From Anaerolineaceae bacterium UBA4781 (lineage in GTDB: Bacteria > Chloroflexota > Anaerolineae > Anaerolineales > Anaerolineaceae), in assembly GCA_002403105.1 (NCBI GenBank), contig DHHD01000049.1:20441-29678 (forward strand): 9,238 bases of DNA, given 5' to 3'. Shown here piece after piece: positions 1 through 5,825 of this stretch. How positions within the stretch are numbered: the first letter of the stretch is position 1; the number at the start of each line of letters is the position of its first letter. Both the position numbers and the translations under genes were made by a program. Below the pieces are notes generated by a model that worked only from the letters and a program-made list of their open reading frames with translations, did no database searches and had not been told where the DNA came from.

Positions 1-1188
1 AATGCGGAAGACCGGTTTTTCAAGCCCGAATGCCATGATCACATCTTGATCAGTAGCATGCAAGACAAGCGAATGCCCTCTTCCGCCGAAATAGATCAAT
101 TCAATGCAGCGTTCACAACCTTTTTCCCAACCATCTTCTTCAAACCATCCTAACACGGTGGTAAGTTTTTCACGTGAAAGCGGTTCTTCAGGTCCTACCC
201 GATTCAGCCGCACTACAATGATGCGCGCCTCCGCAGGAATTGTAAAACCGCCCAACTGAGCCAGGAATTGGGGAGATTTTCCAACCGTAGCAACGTTCAT
301 GGAGCCATCCGGATTGAAGAGGATGTGGCGCAGGATATCTGCTGTTTTTTCATCAGCAAAATAAGCGCCATTCGCCTGCATCAACCGCTCCAACTGCGCC
401 GCGATGGGTTTATCTGCAACCACACTTTGTTCTGAAGCGCAAATGAGGGAATAATCAAAGGATTTGCTGGAAACAATATAACGCGCTGCTTTTTCAAGAT
501 CCGCACTGCGATCAACATAAACAGGTACATTCCCGGGGCCGACCCCAAAAGCAGGTTTTCCAACGGAATGAGCAGCTTTCACCATTCCTTCTCCGCCGGT
601 TGCCAGGATCACGCGCACACGTTTGTGTTTCATTAATTCCTGAGTTCCGGCAAGGGATATGGTACGCATGCAATTGACCAACCCAGCCGGGGCACCCGCA
701 TTTTCGGCTGCCTGCTGCAAAGTACGGGCTGTTTCACTACTGCAATTGATCGCTGAGGGATGGGGAGCCACAATAATAGCATCCCTGGCTTTCACCGCAG
801 AAATTGCTTTTGCCAAAACCGTAGAAGTGGGATTGGTACTGGGGGTCAGAGCAGCCACAACACCCATTGGCCAGGCGATCTCATAGACTCGCTTCTCGGG
901 GTCATGGTTGATCACACCGACCGTTTTGACATCCCGAATGCTTTCCCAAAGAATGCGTGAGGCTAATTCATTCTTTAATTTTTTATGAGCTGCTACGCCA
1001 TATCCGGTTTCTTCCGTCGCCATGCGCCCCAAGCGATCTGAAGCTTGATAACCGGCTTCAGCCATGGCAGCGCAAACACGATCAACCTGATCCTGGCTAG
1101 CTTTTCCCCAGATCAATTGAGCTTCATACGCCTGGGCTGCCAGGTCACGCGCTTCTTGGATGGAAAGCAAATCTTTGTCAATCTGCAT
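1..1188 (-). CDS. CoA-acylating aldehyde dehydrogenase of a microcompartment (EutE/PduP-like), 3' end cut by window edge
   Basis: This enzyme should oxidise an aldehyde to its acyl-CoA with NAD+ and CoA; with an aldolase beside it the likely substrate is acetaldehyde. I translated 396 codons, open to base 1, against a usual family length of about 460-500, so roughly 60-100 C-terminal residues lie outside. The catalytic thiol is seen as Cys250 in the family motif LICASEQS, preceded by SKSFDYS. The segments WPMGVVAALTPSTNPTST and ATGGEGMV are also typical of the acylating EutE/PduP group rather than of hydrolytic aldehyde dehydrogenases. The ATG at 1188 is chosen because AGGAAGGG lies 8 nt upstream, overlapping the stop of the vertex-protein gene. 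The N-terminus goes straight into the catalytic domain with no added targeting helix, so any encapsulation signal would be at the missing C-terminus. It is the fourth gene of the operon. Family is confident; exact substrate is inferred. Confidence 0.93.
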   Translation of the reverse strand, partial: MQIDKDLLSIQEARDLAAQAYEAQLIWGKASQDQVDRVCAAMAEAGYQASDRLGRMATEETGYGVAAHKKLKNELASRILWESIRDVKTVGVINHDPEKRVYEIAWPMGVVAALTPSTNPTSTVLAKAISAVKARDAIIVAPHPSAINCSSETARTLQQAAENAGAPAGLVNCMRTISLAGTQELMKHKRVRVILATGGEGMVKAAHSVGKPAFGVGPGNVPVYVDRSADLEKAARYIVSSKSFDYSLICASEQSVVADKPIAAQLERLMQANGAYFADEKTADILRHILFNPDGSMNVATVGKSPQFLAQLGGFTIPAEARIIVVRLNRVGPEEPLSREKLTTVLGWFEEDGWEKGCERCIELIYFGGRGHSLVLHATDQDVIMAFGLEKPVFRI

Positions 1189-1205
1189 AGTTCATACCCT
1201 TCCTG

Positions 1206-1493
1206 CTATTTTCGGAAGACAACCTTTCCTTCTACTTCCAAGGTATCAATAACAGCCATAATGACTGCATCAACCGGTCTATTTTTTGTGATCTCGGTCT
1301 GACGAGCGCTGGAACCATGTGCGGTTAAAACCAGATCGCCCACACCGGCATCCACACTATCAATAGCAACATAGGGTTTCCCCGTCGCTGCGCCTGTTTC
1401 ATCGGTCTGCCGGCAAAGTAATAGTTTCTGACCTATCAGAGATGGATCTTTTATGGTTGAGACTGTTGTGCCAATAACCCGGGCAATCAGCAT
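1206..1493 (-). CDS. eutN: Microcompartment shell vertex protein, EutN/CcmL family (pentamer)
   Basis: Proteins of this family form pentamers that cap the vertices of icosahedral microcompartment shells. The 95-residue length is normal. The start MLIARVIGTTVSTIKDPSL, the middle GQKLLLC, the block AGVGDLVLTAHGSSAR and the end VDAVIMAVIDTLEV follow the family pattern from end to end. The ATG at 1493 has AGGAG 7 nt upstream; the preceding aldolase gene stops 17 nt before the start. The protein shows directly that the neighbouring enzymes belong to a shell-bounded compartment. No hexameric BMC-H or BMC-T shell protein is present in the window, and a vertex protein alone cannot make a shell, so other shell genes must lie to the left or elsewhere. 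Confidence 0.95.
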   Translation of the reverse strand: MLIARVIGTTVSTIKDPSLIGQKLLLCRQTDETGAATGKPYVAIDSVDAGVGDLVLTAHGSSARQTEITKNRPVDAVIMAVIDTLEVEGKVVFRK

Positions 1494-1510
1494 ATTTAAC
1501 TCCTATTTTC

Positions 1511-2431
1511 TCAATAATTCTTGGCTGGTGCAGCAGACGCTGCAGTAGATTGGGGTGCAGTATCGCCCTTTACGATCTTTACTCCTGCACTCGCTCCAAT
1601 ACGGGTAGCGCCTGCGCTGACCATCTTATCAAAATCTTCACGCGTTCGCACACCACCGGCAGCTTTTACTCCCATCAGTGGGCCAACCGTGCGTCGCATC
1701 AACGCCACATCTTCCACGGTGGCTCCACCTTTGGAGAATCCGGTGGATGTCTTTACATATTCCGCACCTGCTTCTTTTACTAAAAGGCAGGCGATTTTCT
1801 TTTCTTCATCGGTCAATAAAGCGGTTTCCAGAATGACCTTTACAAGCACATCGTGAGAATGAGCTTCTTTGACAACGCCGCAGATATCACGCGCCACCAG
1901 CTCGTAGTTTTTATCTTTCATACCACCAATATTGATAACCATATCCACTTCTTCGGCACCCTCTTCAATGGCCTGGCGTGTTTCAAAAACTTTCACTTCA
2001 GGTGTGGTTGCTCCAAGTGGAAAACCAATGACGGTACAAACTTTCACTCCGCTACCGCGCAGCAAGCTTTTACACAATTTCACCTGGGTTGGATTGATAC
2101 AAACCGAAGCGAAATTGAATTTTCGAGCTTCAAAACAGAGTTGTGAGACCTCTTCACGCGTTGCTTCCGGTTTCAATAAAGTATGGTCTATTTTCCCTGC
2201 CATTTCCAAATTTTCAGGGATATTACCCAGCGTGGTGGTGAGTCGTTCGGCTCCGGCGCTGATGATCTCGCCGAATTCATCGAAGCAAGTTTTTACCTGC
2301 AGACCATCTACAACTTCAACCTTGCAGAATTGACCTTTTTCTGCGGCGCTGTTCTCTTCGCGCATGACGCTGAGAATCTCTTTGGTAATAATTTCTGCCA
2401 ATGTTTGAATTTGTTCTTTACTCGCGTCCAT
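1511..2431 (-). CDS. deoC: Deoxyribose-phosphate aldolase (DERA) with N-terminal targeting extension
   Basis: DERA reversibly cleaves 2-deoxyribose-5-phosphate to glyceraldehyde-3-phosphate and acetaldehyde. The catalytic barrel spans about residues 76-290, opening with KIDHTLLKPEAT. The Schiff-base lysine is Lys227 in YVKTSTGFSKGG, the proton-relay lysine is Lys256 in GVKAAGGVRT, and the acidic residue is Asp163 in EVDMVINIGG. At 306 residues it is much longer than ordinary bacterial DERA (about 215-260). The extra parts are an amphipathic helix at residues 4-23 (hydrophobic I8, L11, I14, I15, I19, L20), resembling encapsulation peptides, an unfamiliar segment at about 33-72, and an Ala/Pro/Ser-rich tail from about 291 ending in Tyr. 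The ATG at 2431 follows AAGGA by about 7 nt, and the gene starts 3 nt after rpiB stops, so translation is probably coupled. Enzyme identity is firm; the role of the extensions is inferred. Confidence 0.95.
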   Translation of the reverse strand: MDASKEQIQTLAEIITKEILSVMREENSAAEKGQFCKVEVVDGLQVKTCFDEFGEIISAGAERLTTTLGNIPENLEMAGKIDHTLLKPEATREEVSQLCFEARKFNFASVCINPTQVKLCKSLLRGSGVKVCTVIGFPLGATTPEVKVFETRQAIEEGAEEVDMVINIGGMKDKNYELVARDICGVVKEAHSHDVLVKVILETALLTDEEKKIACLLVKEAGAEYVKTSTGFSKGGATVEDVALMRRTVGPLMGVKAAGGVRTREDFDKMVSAGATRIGASAGVKIVKGDTAPQSTAASAAPAKNY

Positions 2432-2434
2432 AGC

Positions 2435-2989
2435 TTATCCTTTTTTCAAAAAACGGCTTTCGATTTCCATAATTTTTTCCACACGTTTTTCGTGCCGGCC
2501 ACCGCCAAACTCGGTATCCAGGAACGTTTTTACAATAATCTTAGCCTGGTTGATACCGATCAATCCCGCCCCCAAGGTAAGATAATTGGCATTGTTATGC
2601 TCACGGCAGTTGGAAGCGGTTGCAAAGTCATAGCACATGGCTGCCCGTACACCCGGGACTTTATTTGCTACCATGCAACTGCCGATACCTGCTCCATCGA
2701 TCATGATCCCACGGCAAGCTTTTCCAGTACTGACCAATTCAGCAACTTTAAAAGCAAAATCGGGATAATCAACGGAATCTGCATTTGCAGGTCCGCAGTC
2801 GATCACCCGACAATTTAATTCTTCGAGGTATGGAATGAGCGCTTGTTTCATGCTGAAACCCCCATGGTCAGAACCGATCGCAACAATCCATGCATACTTC
2901 TCTGGCTGGGGAGTATTTTCGTCCTCACCAAACTTTTCCAAAACATTCTTTACGATGGCTTGAATCTCAGAATCTGATATATAATCCAT
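2435..2989 (-). CDS. rpiB: RpiB/LacAB-family sugar-phosphate isomerase with N-terminal encapsulation-like helix
   Basis: Family members interconvert aldose and ketose phosphates, classically ribose-5-phosphate and ribulose-5-phosphate. Visible family signatures are IGSDHGGF (Asp41, His42), DSVDYPDFA, VANKVPGVRAA, the anion-hole-like EHNNANYL (His131, Asn132, Asn133) and the C-terminal RHEKRVEKI. The position that is the catalytic Cys in E. coli-type RpiB (LICGTG) is Asp98 here (MIDGAG), so mechanism or substrate may differ. Residues 3-20 form an added amphipathic helix followed by a Glu/Asn/Pro-rich linker before the core starts near residue 33; this looks like a shell-targeting peptide. I chose the ATG at 2989, which has AGGA 6 nt upstream, over a TTG at 3010 that would lie upstream of that site. 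It is the first gene of the operon, directly below the divergent promoter region. Family firm; substrate uncertain. Confidence 0.9.
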   Translation of the reverse strand: MDYISDSEIQAIVKNVLEKFGEDENTPQPEKYAWIVAIGSDHGGFSMKQALIPYLEELNCRVIDCGPANADSVDYPDFAFKVAELVSTGKACRGIMIDGAGIGSCMVANKVPGVRAAMCYDFATASNCREHNNANYLTLGAGLIGINQAKIIVKTFLDTEFGGGRHEKRVEKIMEIESRFLKKG

Positions 2990-2995
2990 CTTGCA

Positions 2996-2999
2996 TCCT
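2996..2999 (-). promoter_or_regulatory. Ribosome binding site that sets the rpiB start
   Basis: AGGA on the minus strand sits 6 nt before the ATG at 2989. It lies inside the longer reading frame that begins at TTG 3010, so it argues for the shorter protein of 184 residues. Confidence 0.7.
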
Positions 3000-3003
3000 G
3001 TGG

Positions 3004-3032
3004 TTGACAAATCGCTTTTTATTATCTATTAT
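3004..3032 (+). promoter_or_regulatory. Sigma-70-type promoter for the GntR regulator gene
   Basis: A perfect -35 TTGACA (3004-3009) is followed after 17 nt by the -10 TATTAT (3027-3032), one base off consensus. Transcription should start near 3039, giving a leader of about 53 nt before the ATG at 3092. Its -10 is inside the palindrome shared with the opposite promoter, and the predicted start lies in the putative operator. This fits autorepression, which is an inference. Confidence 0.75.
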
Positions 3033-3037
3033 AGATA
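3023..3037. repeat. Perfect palindrome over the overlapping -10 elements
   Basis: TATCTAT-T-ATAGATA is a perfect inverted repeat with 7-bp arms and a 1-base centre. Because it contains TATTAT on one strand and TATAAT on the other, part of its symmetry may simply reflect two back-to-back -10 boxes. It could also be a second repressor half-site region. Confidence 0.7.
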
Positions 3038-3056
3038 GTGGTAATGACCACATTAC
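3038..3056. promoter_or_regulatory. Putative GntR/HutC operator (dre-like inverted repeat)
   Basis: GTGGT-AATG-ACCAC (3038-3051) is a perfect inverted repeat with 5-bp arms. Its core TGGT-N4-ACCA has the same arms and spacing as the dre operators known for DasR/NagR-type HutC-subfamily regulators. A second, overlapping inverted repeat, GTAATG-ACCA-CATTAC, spans 3041-3056. The encoded regulator next door is of that subfamily, so autoregulation plus control of the divergent operon is a reasonable inference; binding is not shown. Confidence 0.6.
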
Positions 3057-3078
3057 ATCCTTATGACTTTAGTATAAC

Positions 3079-3082
3079 AGGA
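3079..3082 (+). promoter_or_regulatory. Ribosome binding site that sets the regulator start
   Basis: AGGA lies 9 nt before the ATG at 3092 (a second AGG is at 3085-3087). An in-frame ATG at 3038 would sit at or before the predicted transcription start and has no Shine-Dalgarno sequence, so the shorter protein is preferred. Confidence 0.6.
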
Positions 3083-3091
3083 ACAGGTAAA

Positions 3092-3838
3092 ATGTCAAGA
3101 GCCATCGACCCTTCGAATATTATTCCAAAGTATTACCAACTGGCAAATATCTTACGTGAACAGATCGAGAACGGCACCTGGAAAGCAAATGGAACGATCC
3201 AGTCAGAACGCCAGCTCGAGCAGCAATACAATCTCAGCCGTCCAACCATCCGCCAGGCTATTGACCTTCTCATCACGCAGGGCTATCTGTACCGTATTCA
3301 TGGAAAAGGAACCTTCGTCTCACCACCCAAACTGCAAAAAGGCATCCTTGAACTCACCAGCTTCAGTGAAGACATGCGCAATCGTGGATTGGAACCCGGA
3401 CAAGAATTTTTGGAGTTTGGGCTTATTACCCCACCCAAGAAGATAACGACCCGCCTTGATATTACTGATCCACTCCAAAAGGTACTGCGTATAAAGCGCA
3501 TCCGCACCGGTAATGATGTACCGATCGGAATTCAGGATTCATACCTCAATTTACCCGAGAAAAAAACAATCACAAAAGAAGAACTGGAAGAGCGCGGTTC
3601 AATATACGTCATTCTGCAGGAAAAATTTGGTATCTATCCGGCAGAAGCGGATGAAACCCTGGAAGTGACCCTGGCATCCGAAGAAGAGGCAGCCTTGCTT
3701 TCTATTCCAGCAGGCAGCCCACTTCTGCTCAATGAAAGAATCCTGTATTCACAGGACCGCAAAGCCATCGAATTTGTGAGCATTCTATATCGGGGAGACC
3801 GTTATAAATACTACATGCGCTTAACGAAGAAGGTTTAG
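3092..3838 (+). CDS. GntR-family transcriptional regulator, HutC subfamily (winged helix + UTRA domain)
   Basis: A 248-residue cytoplasmic DNA-binding regulator, normal length for the HutC subfamily. Residues about 12-77 form the GntR winged helix-turn-helix: IPKYYQLANILREQI, then SERQLEQQYNLSRPTIRQA containing the recognition helix, and the wing GYLYRIHGKGTFV. Residues about 86-245 match the UTRA effector domain, with SFSEDMRNRGLEPG, a central LRIKRIRTGNDVPIGIQDSY and the end EFVSILYRGDRYKYYM. UTRA domains usually bind small metabolites such as sugar phosphates or amino acids; the ligand here is unknown, but deoxyribose-5-phosphate or another pathway phosphate would make sense. It is divergent from the compartment operon, with dre-like inverted repeats between them, and ends 21 bp from the convergent lepB with no visible terminator. 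Probable local repressor, by inference. Confidence 0.93.
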   Translation: MSRAIDPSNIIPKYYQLANILREQIENGTWKANGTIQSERQLEQQYNLSRPTIRQAIDLLITQGYLYRIHGKGTFVSPPKLQKGILELTSFSEDMRNRGLEPGQEFLEFGLITPPKKITTRLDITDPLQKVLRIKRIRTGNDVPIGIQDSYLNLPEKKTITKEELEERGSIYVILQEKFGIYPAEADETLEVTLASEEEAALLSIPAGSPLLLNERILYSQDRKAIEFVSILYRGDRYKYYMRLTKKV

Positions 3839-3859
3839 GAATCGGGTTATTACTTTTCT

Positions 3860-4432
3860 TTAGGGAAAAATATCAACGTGCTTTAAAATTCTGATATGGG
3901 TGATCGGCCAGTATACTGCCAGAGCTTTTCCGATCAGATCATCCTCCGGTACAAAGCCCCACGCCCTTGAATCGACCGAATTCTGCCGGTTATCCCCCAT
4001 CACAAAGTACATGTCTTCCGGAACTATCCAGGTGCTTTCATCTATTGTGACATTATTTAAATAAGGTTCATCGATTTCTATTCCATTGATGAAAACATTT
4101 TCGTCACTGATCTTCACCTCATCCCCTGGCAAGCCAATGGCACGCTTGATGTAATCCACTTCAGGATCATCGGGGTAGTGAAAAGTTACAATATCACCTC
4201 TATCTACATCTCCGAGCCGGTAAGCCAATTTATTTACAAAGATCACTTCACCCTGTACAACAGTGGGTTCCATACTGACATTAAATACCTCAACCCTATC
4301 AATGACAACATCCACCACAAAGTACAGGGCAGCAGCCATTAGAATCGTTTGAAAAATTTCTAGCATTACAGAGGGTATTTGTTTTTTTCGCGAACTATTC
4401 TGGGTTTTTTCAATATTTGGCAAATTCTGCAT
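3860..4432 (-). CDS. lepB: Signal peptidase I
   Basis: Membrane-bound serine protease that removes signal peptides from exported proteins after Sec or Tat translocation. From the ATG at 4432 it has 190 residues, typical of the short Gram-positive-like form with a single anchor. One hydrophobic segment spans about residues 21-44, after a short basic stretch (SRKKQ). The catalytic Ser53 is in VSMEPTVVQGE and the general-base Lys96 in VDYIKRAIGLPGD, and the conserved box GDNRQNSVDSRAWG is at about 146-159. GGAG lies 8 nt before this ATG; a longer reading from TTG at 4450 would place that site inside the gene and is rejected. It is the last gene of the cluster, 29 nt after der, and converges on the regulator gene. 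Confidence 0.95.
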   Translation of the reverse strand: MQNLPNIEKTQNSSRKKQIPSVMLEIFQTILMAAALYFVVDVVIDRVEVFNVSMEPTVVQGEVIFVNKLAYRLGDVDRGDIVTFHYPDDPEVDYIKRAIGLPGDEVKISDENVFINGIEIDEPYLNNVTIDESTWIVPEDMYFVMGDNRQNSVDSRAWGFVPEDDLIGKALAVYWPITHIRILKHVDIFP

Positions 4433-4440
4433 ACAAAGTG

Positions 4441-4444
4441 CTCC
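4441..4444 (-). promoter_or_regulatory. Ribosome binding site that sets the lepB start
   Basis: GGAG on the minus strand lies 8 nt before the ATG at 4432, which favours that start over the TTG at 4450. Confidence 0.65.
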
Positions 4445-4461
4445 AGACAAAAATTAAATTT

Positions 4462-5823
4462 CTATGTTCTTTTTTTCACGACAAAACGAATGGGTGTGCC
4501 GCTAAATGGGTAGGTCAGGCGTATTTGATTCTCAATAAAACGTTGATACGTGAAATGCAACAATTCTGGGTCATTCGCATACAGCATGAATGTTGGTGGA
4601 TCGGCACGCACCTGTGTGCCGTAGTAGATGCGCAACAGCCTCCCGGTTTTTGAAGACGGGGAATGCATATCCTGTGCATTCATGAGAATCCGGTTCAGCT
4701 TTCCGGTGCTGATATGAACCATGCGTTCTTCTTGAACCTGTAATGCCAAAGGTAATACTTTATCAACACGTTGACCGGTCAATGCTGAGATGAAAATGAT
4801 CGGTACATAATCCATGAAATTCAGAAGAGTGCGGATTTGATTGGTATATGCTTCCATGGTATAGGTATCTTTTTCAACAAGATCCCACTTGTTAACAATC
4901 ACAACCGTGCTTTTCCATTTTTCAAGAATATAACCTGCAATGTGGATATCCTGGGTAGAAATATCCTGACTGGCATCGATCAGTAATAAAGCCACATCAC
5001 AGCGTTCGATAGCGCGCATGGAGCGAATGACAGAATATTTCTCTACTCCTCGGTCAATTTTCCCTTTGCGGCGGATCCCAGCAGTATCAATTAATGTGAT
5101 GGGAACATCATCAAAGACGATCCTGGTATCAATCGCATCGCGGGTCGTTCCGGCAATGGGGCTGACAATGGCGCGTTTTTCACCCGCCAAATCATTCAAG
5201 AGACTGGATTTGCCAACATTCGGTTTTCCAACGATCGCGATCTTTATCGAATCATCTTCTTCTTGCGACTCATCGGGCAAAAAAGAAGCTACCACAACGT
5301 CCAACAGATCACCCGTTCCCGTACCGTGGATAGCTGAAATTGGGATGGGTTCTCCAATTCCCAAGGCATAAAATTCCATCGCTGAAGCACGCAGTGTTGC
5401 ATTTTCTGCTTTATTTACCGCCAGATGAATGGGAGGAAAATGGACACCTGTGCGCATTTTTTGAGACTTGCGCAGCAGATCTGCAACTTCCTGATCCGCT
5501 GGAGTAATACCCTCAGCAGCATCGGTGACAAAAATAACGGCATCCGCTTCTTCAACAGCCAGCAGGGCTTGATCACGTATTTCGCTAATATAATCTGCAG
5601 AAGCGATACTGAGCGGTGTCTTCCCACCCTCGCTGGGATCAATTCCACCGGTATCAATAATTTGAAAACGTACCCCGTTCCAGATCGTTTCTGAAAAGAG
5701 TCGGTCGCGGGTGGTTCCGGCAGTATCATCAACGATCGCCAATGGTTCACCAGCCAGGCGATTAAAAAGGGTGCTCTTCCCTACATTGGGTCTTCCAACA
5801 ATAGCAACAATTGGTGTGGTCAT
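4462..5823 (-). CDS. der: Ribosome-assembly GTPase Der (EngA), double GTPase
   Basis: Der has two tandem GTPase domains and a KH-like domain and is needed for maturation of the large ribosomal subunit. At 453 residues it is close to the usual 430-490. Domain 1 shows the P-loop GRPNVGKST (10-18), AGTTRD (35-40) and DTGG (57-60). Domain 2 shows GKPNVGKSS (199-207), AGTTRD (224-229), DTAG (247-250) and NKWD (311-314). The KH-like part is about 355-453. The guanine-specificity motif of domain 1 reads NKAE (137-140) instead of NKxD, a conservative Asp-to-Glu change. A short extra segment, MRTGVHFPP, precedes it. The ATG at 5823 is 2 nt after the cdaR stop and has only a weak Shine-Dalgarno sequence, so translational coupling to cdaR is likely. 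Confidence 0.96.
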   Translation of the reverse strand: MTTPIVAIVGRPNVGKSTLFNRLAGEPLAIVDDTAGTTRDRLFSETIWNGVRFQIIDTGGIDPSEGGKTPLSIASADYISEIRDQALLAVEEADAVIFVTDAAEGITPADQEVADLLRKSQKMRTGVHFPPIHLAVNKAENATLRASAMEFYALGIGEPIPISAIHGTGTGDLLDVVVASFLPDESQEEDDSIKIAIVGKPNVGKSSLLNDLAGEKRAIVSPIAGTTRDAIDTRIVFDDVPITLIDTAGIRRKGKIDRGVEKYSVIRSMRAIERCDVALLLIDASQDISTQDIHIAGYILEKWKSTVVIVNKWDLVEKDTYTMEAYTNQIRTLLNFMDYVPIIFISALTGQRVDKVLPLALQVQEERMVHISTGKLNRILMNAQDMHSPSSKTGRLLRIYYGTQVRADPPTFMLYANDPELLHFTYQRFIENQIRLTYPFSGTPIRFVVKKRT

Positions 5824-5825
5824 GG

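Larger units (their letters stand above)
3021..3056 (-). promoter_or_regulatory. Promoter of the microcompartment operon (rpiB onward)
   Basis: On the minus strand a perfect TATAAT occurs at 3033-3028, but its -35 position (3056-3051, GTAATG) is poor. A second possible pairing is TGGTCA (3050-3045) with GATAAT (3026-3021) at 18 nt. In both readings the TGGT-N4-ACCA element falls in the -35 to spacer region, where a bound repressor would block polymerase. The leader before rpiB would be roughly 25-35 nt. Which -10 is used cannot be decided from sequence. Confidence 0.55.

Noticed and set aside
381..563. Minus-strand 60-codon frame within the aldehyde dehydrogenase gene
   Set aside because: It is an out-of-frame reading of the same strand; the dehydrogenase frame runs through unbroken with all motifs, so there is no frameshift.
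1932..2333. Plus-strand open frame of 133 codons inside deoC
   Set aside because: It is antisense to deoC with a Ser/Thr-rich, unfamiliar product; typical shadow frame.
2183..2818. Long plus-strand open frame of 211 codons across rpiB and deoC
   Set aside because: It lies antisense to two clearly conserved genes, shows no recognisable protein pattern, and is explained by codon bias of the opposite strand.
3038..3091. Longer regulator start at ATG 3038
   Set aside because: It would begin inside the putative operator, at or before the predicted transcription start, with no ribosome site, and adds 18 residues not typical of the family.
3839..3859. Possible bidirectional terminator between the convergent regulator gene and lepB
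   Set aside because: I found no stem with a following T-run in the 21-bp gap or just beyond it on either strand.
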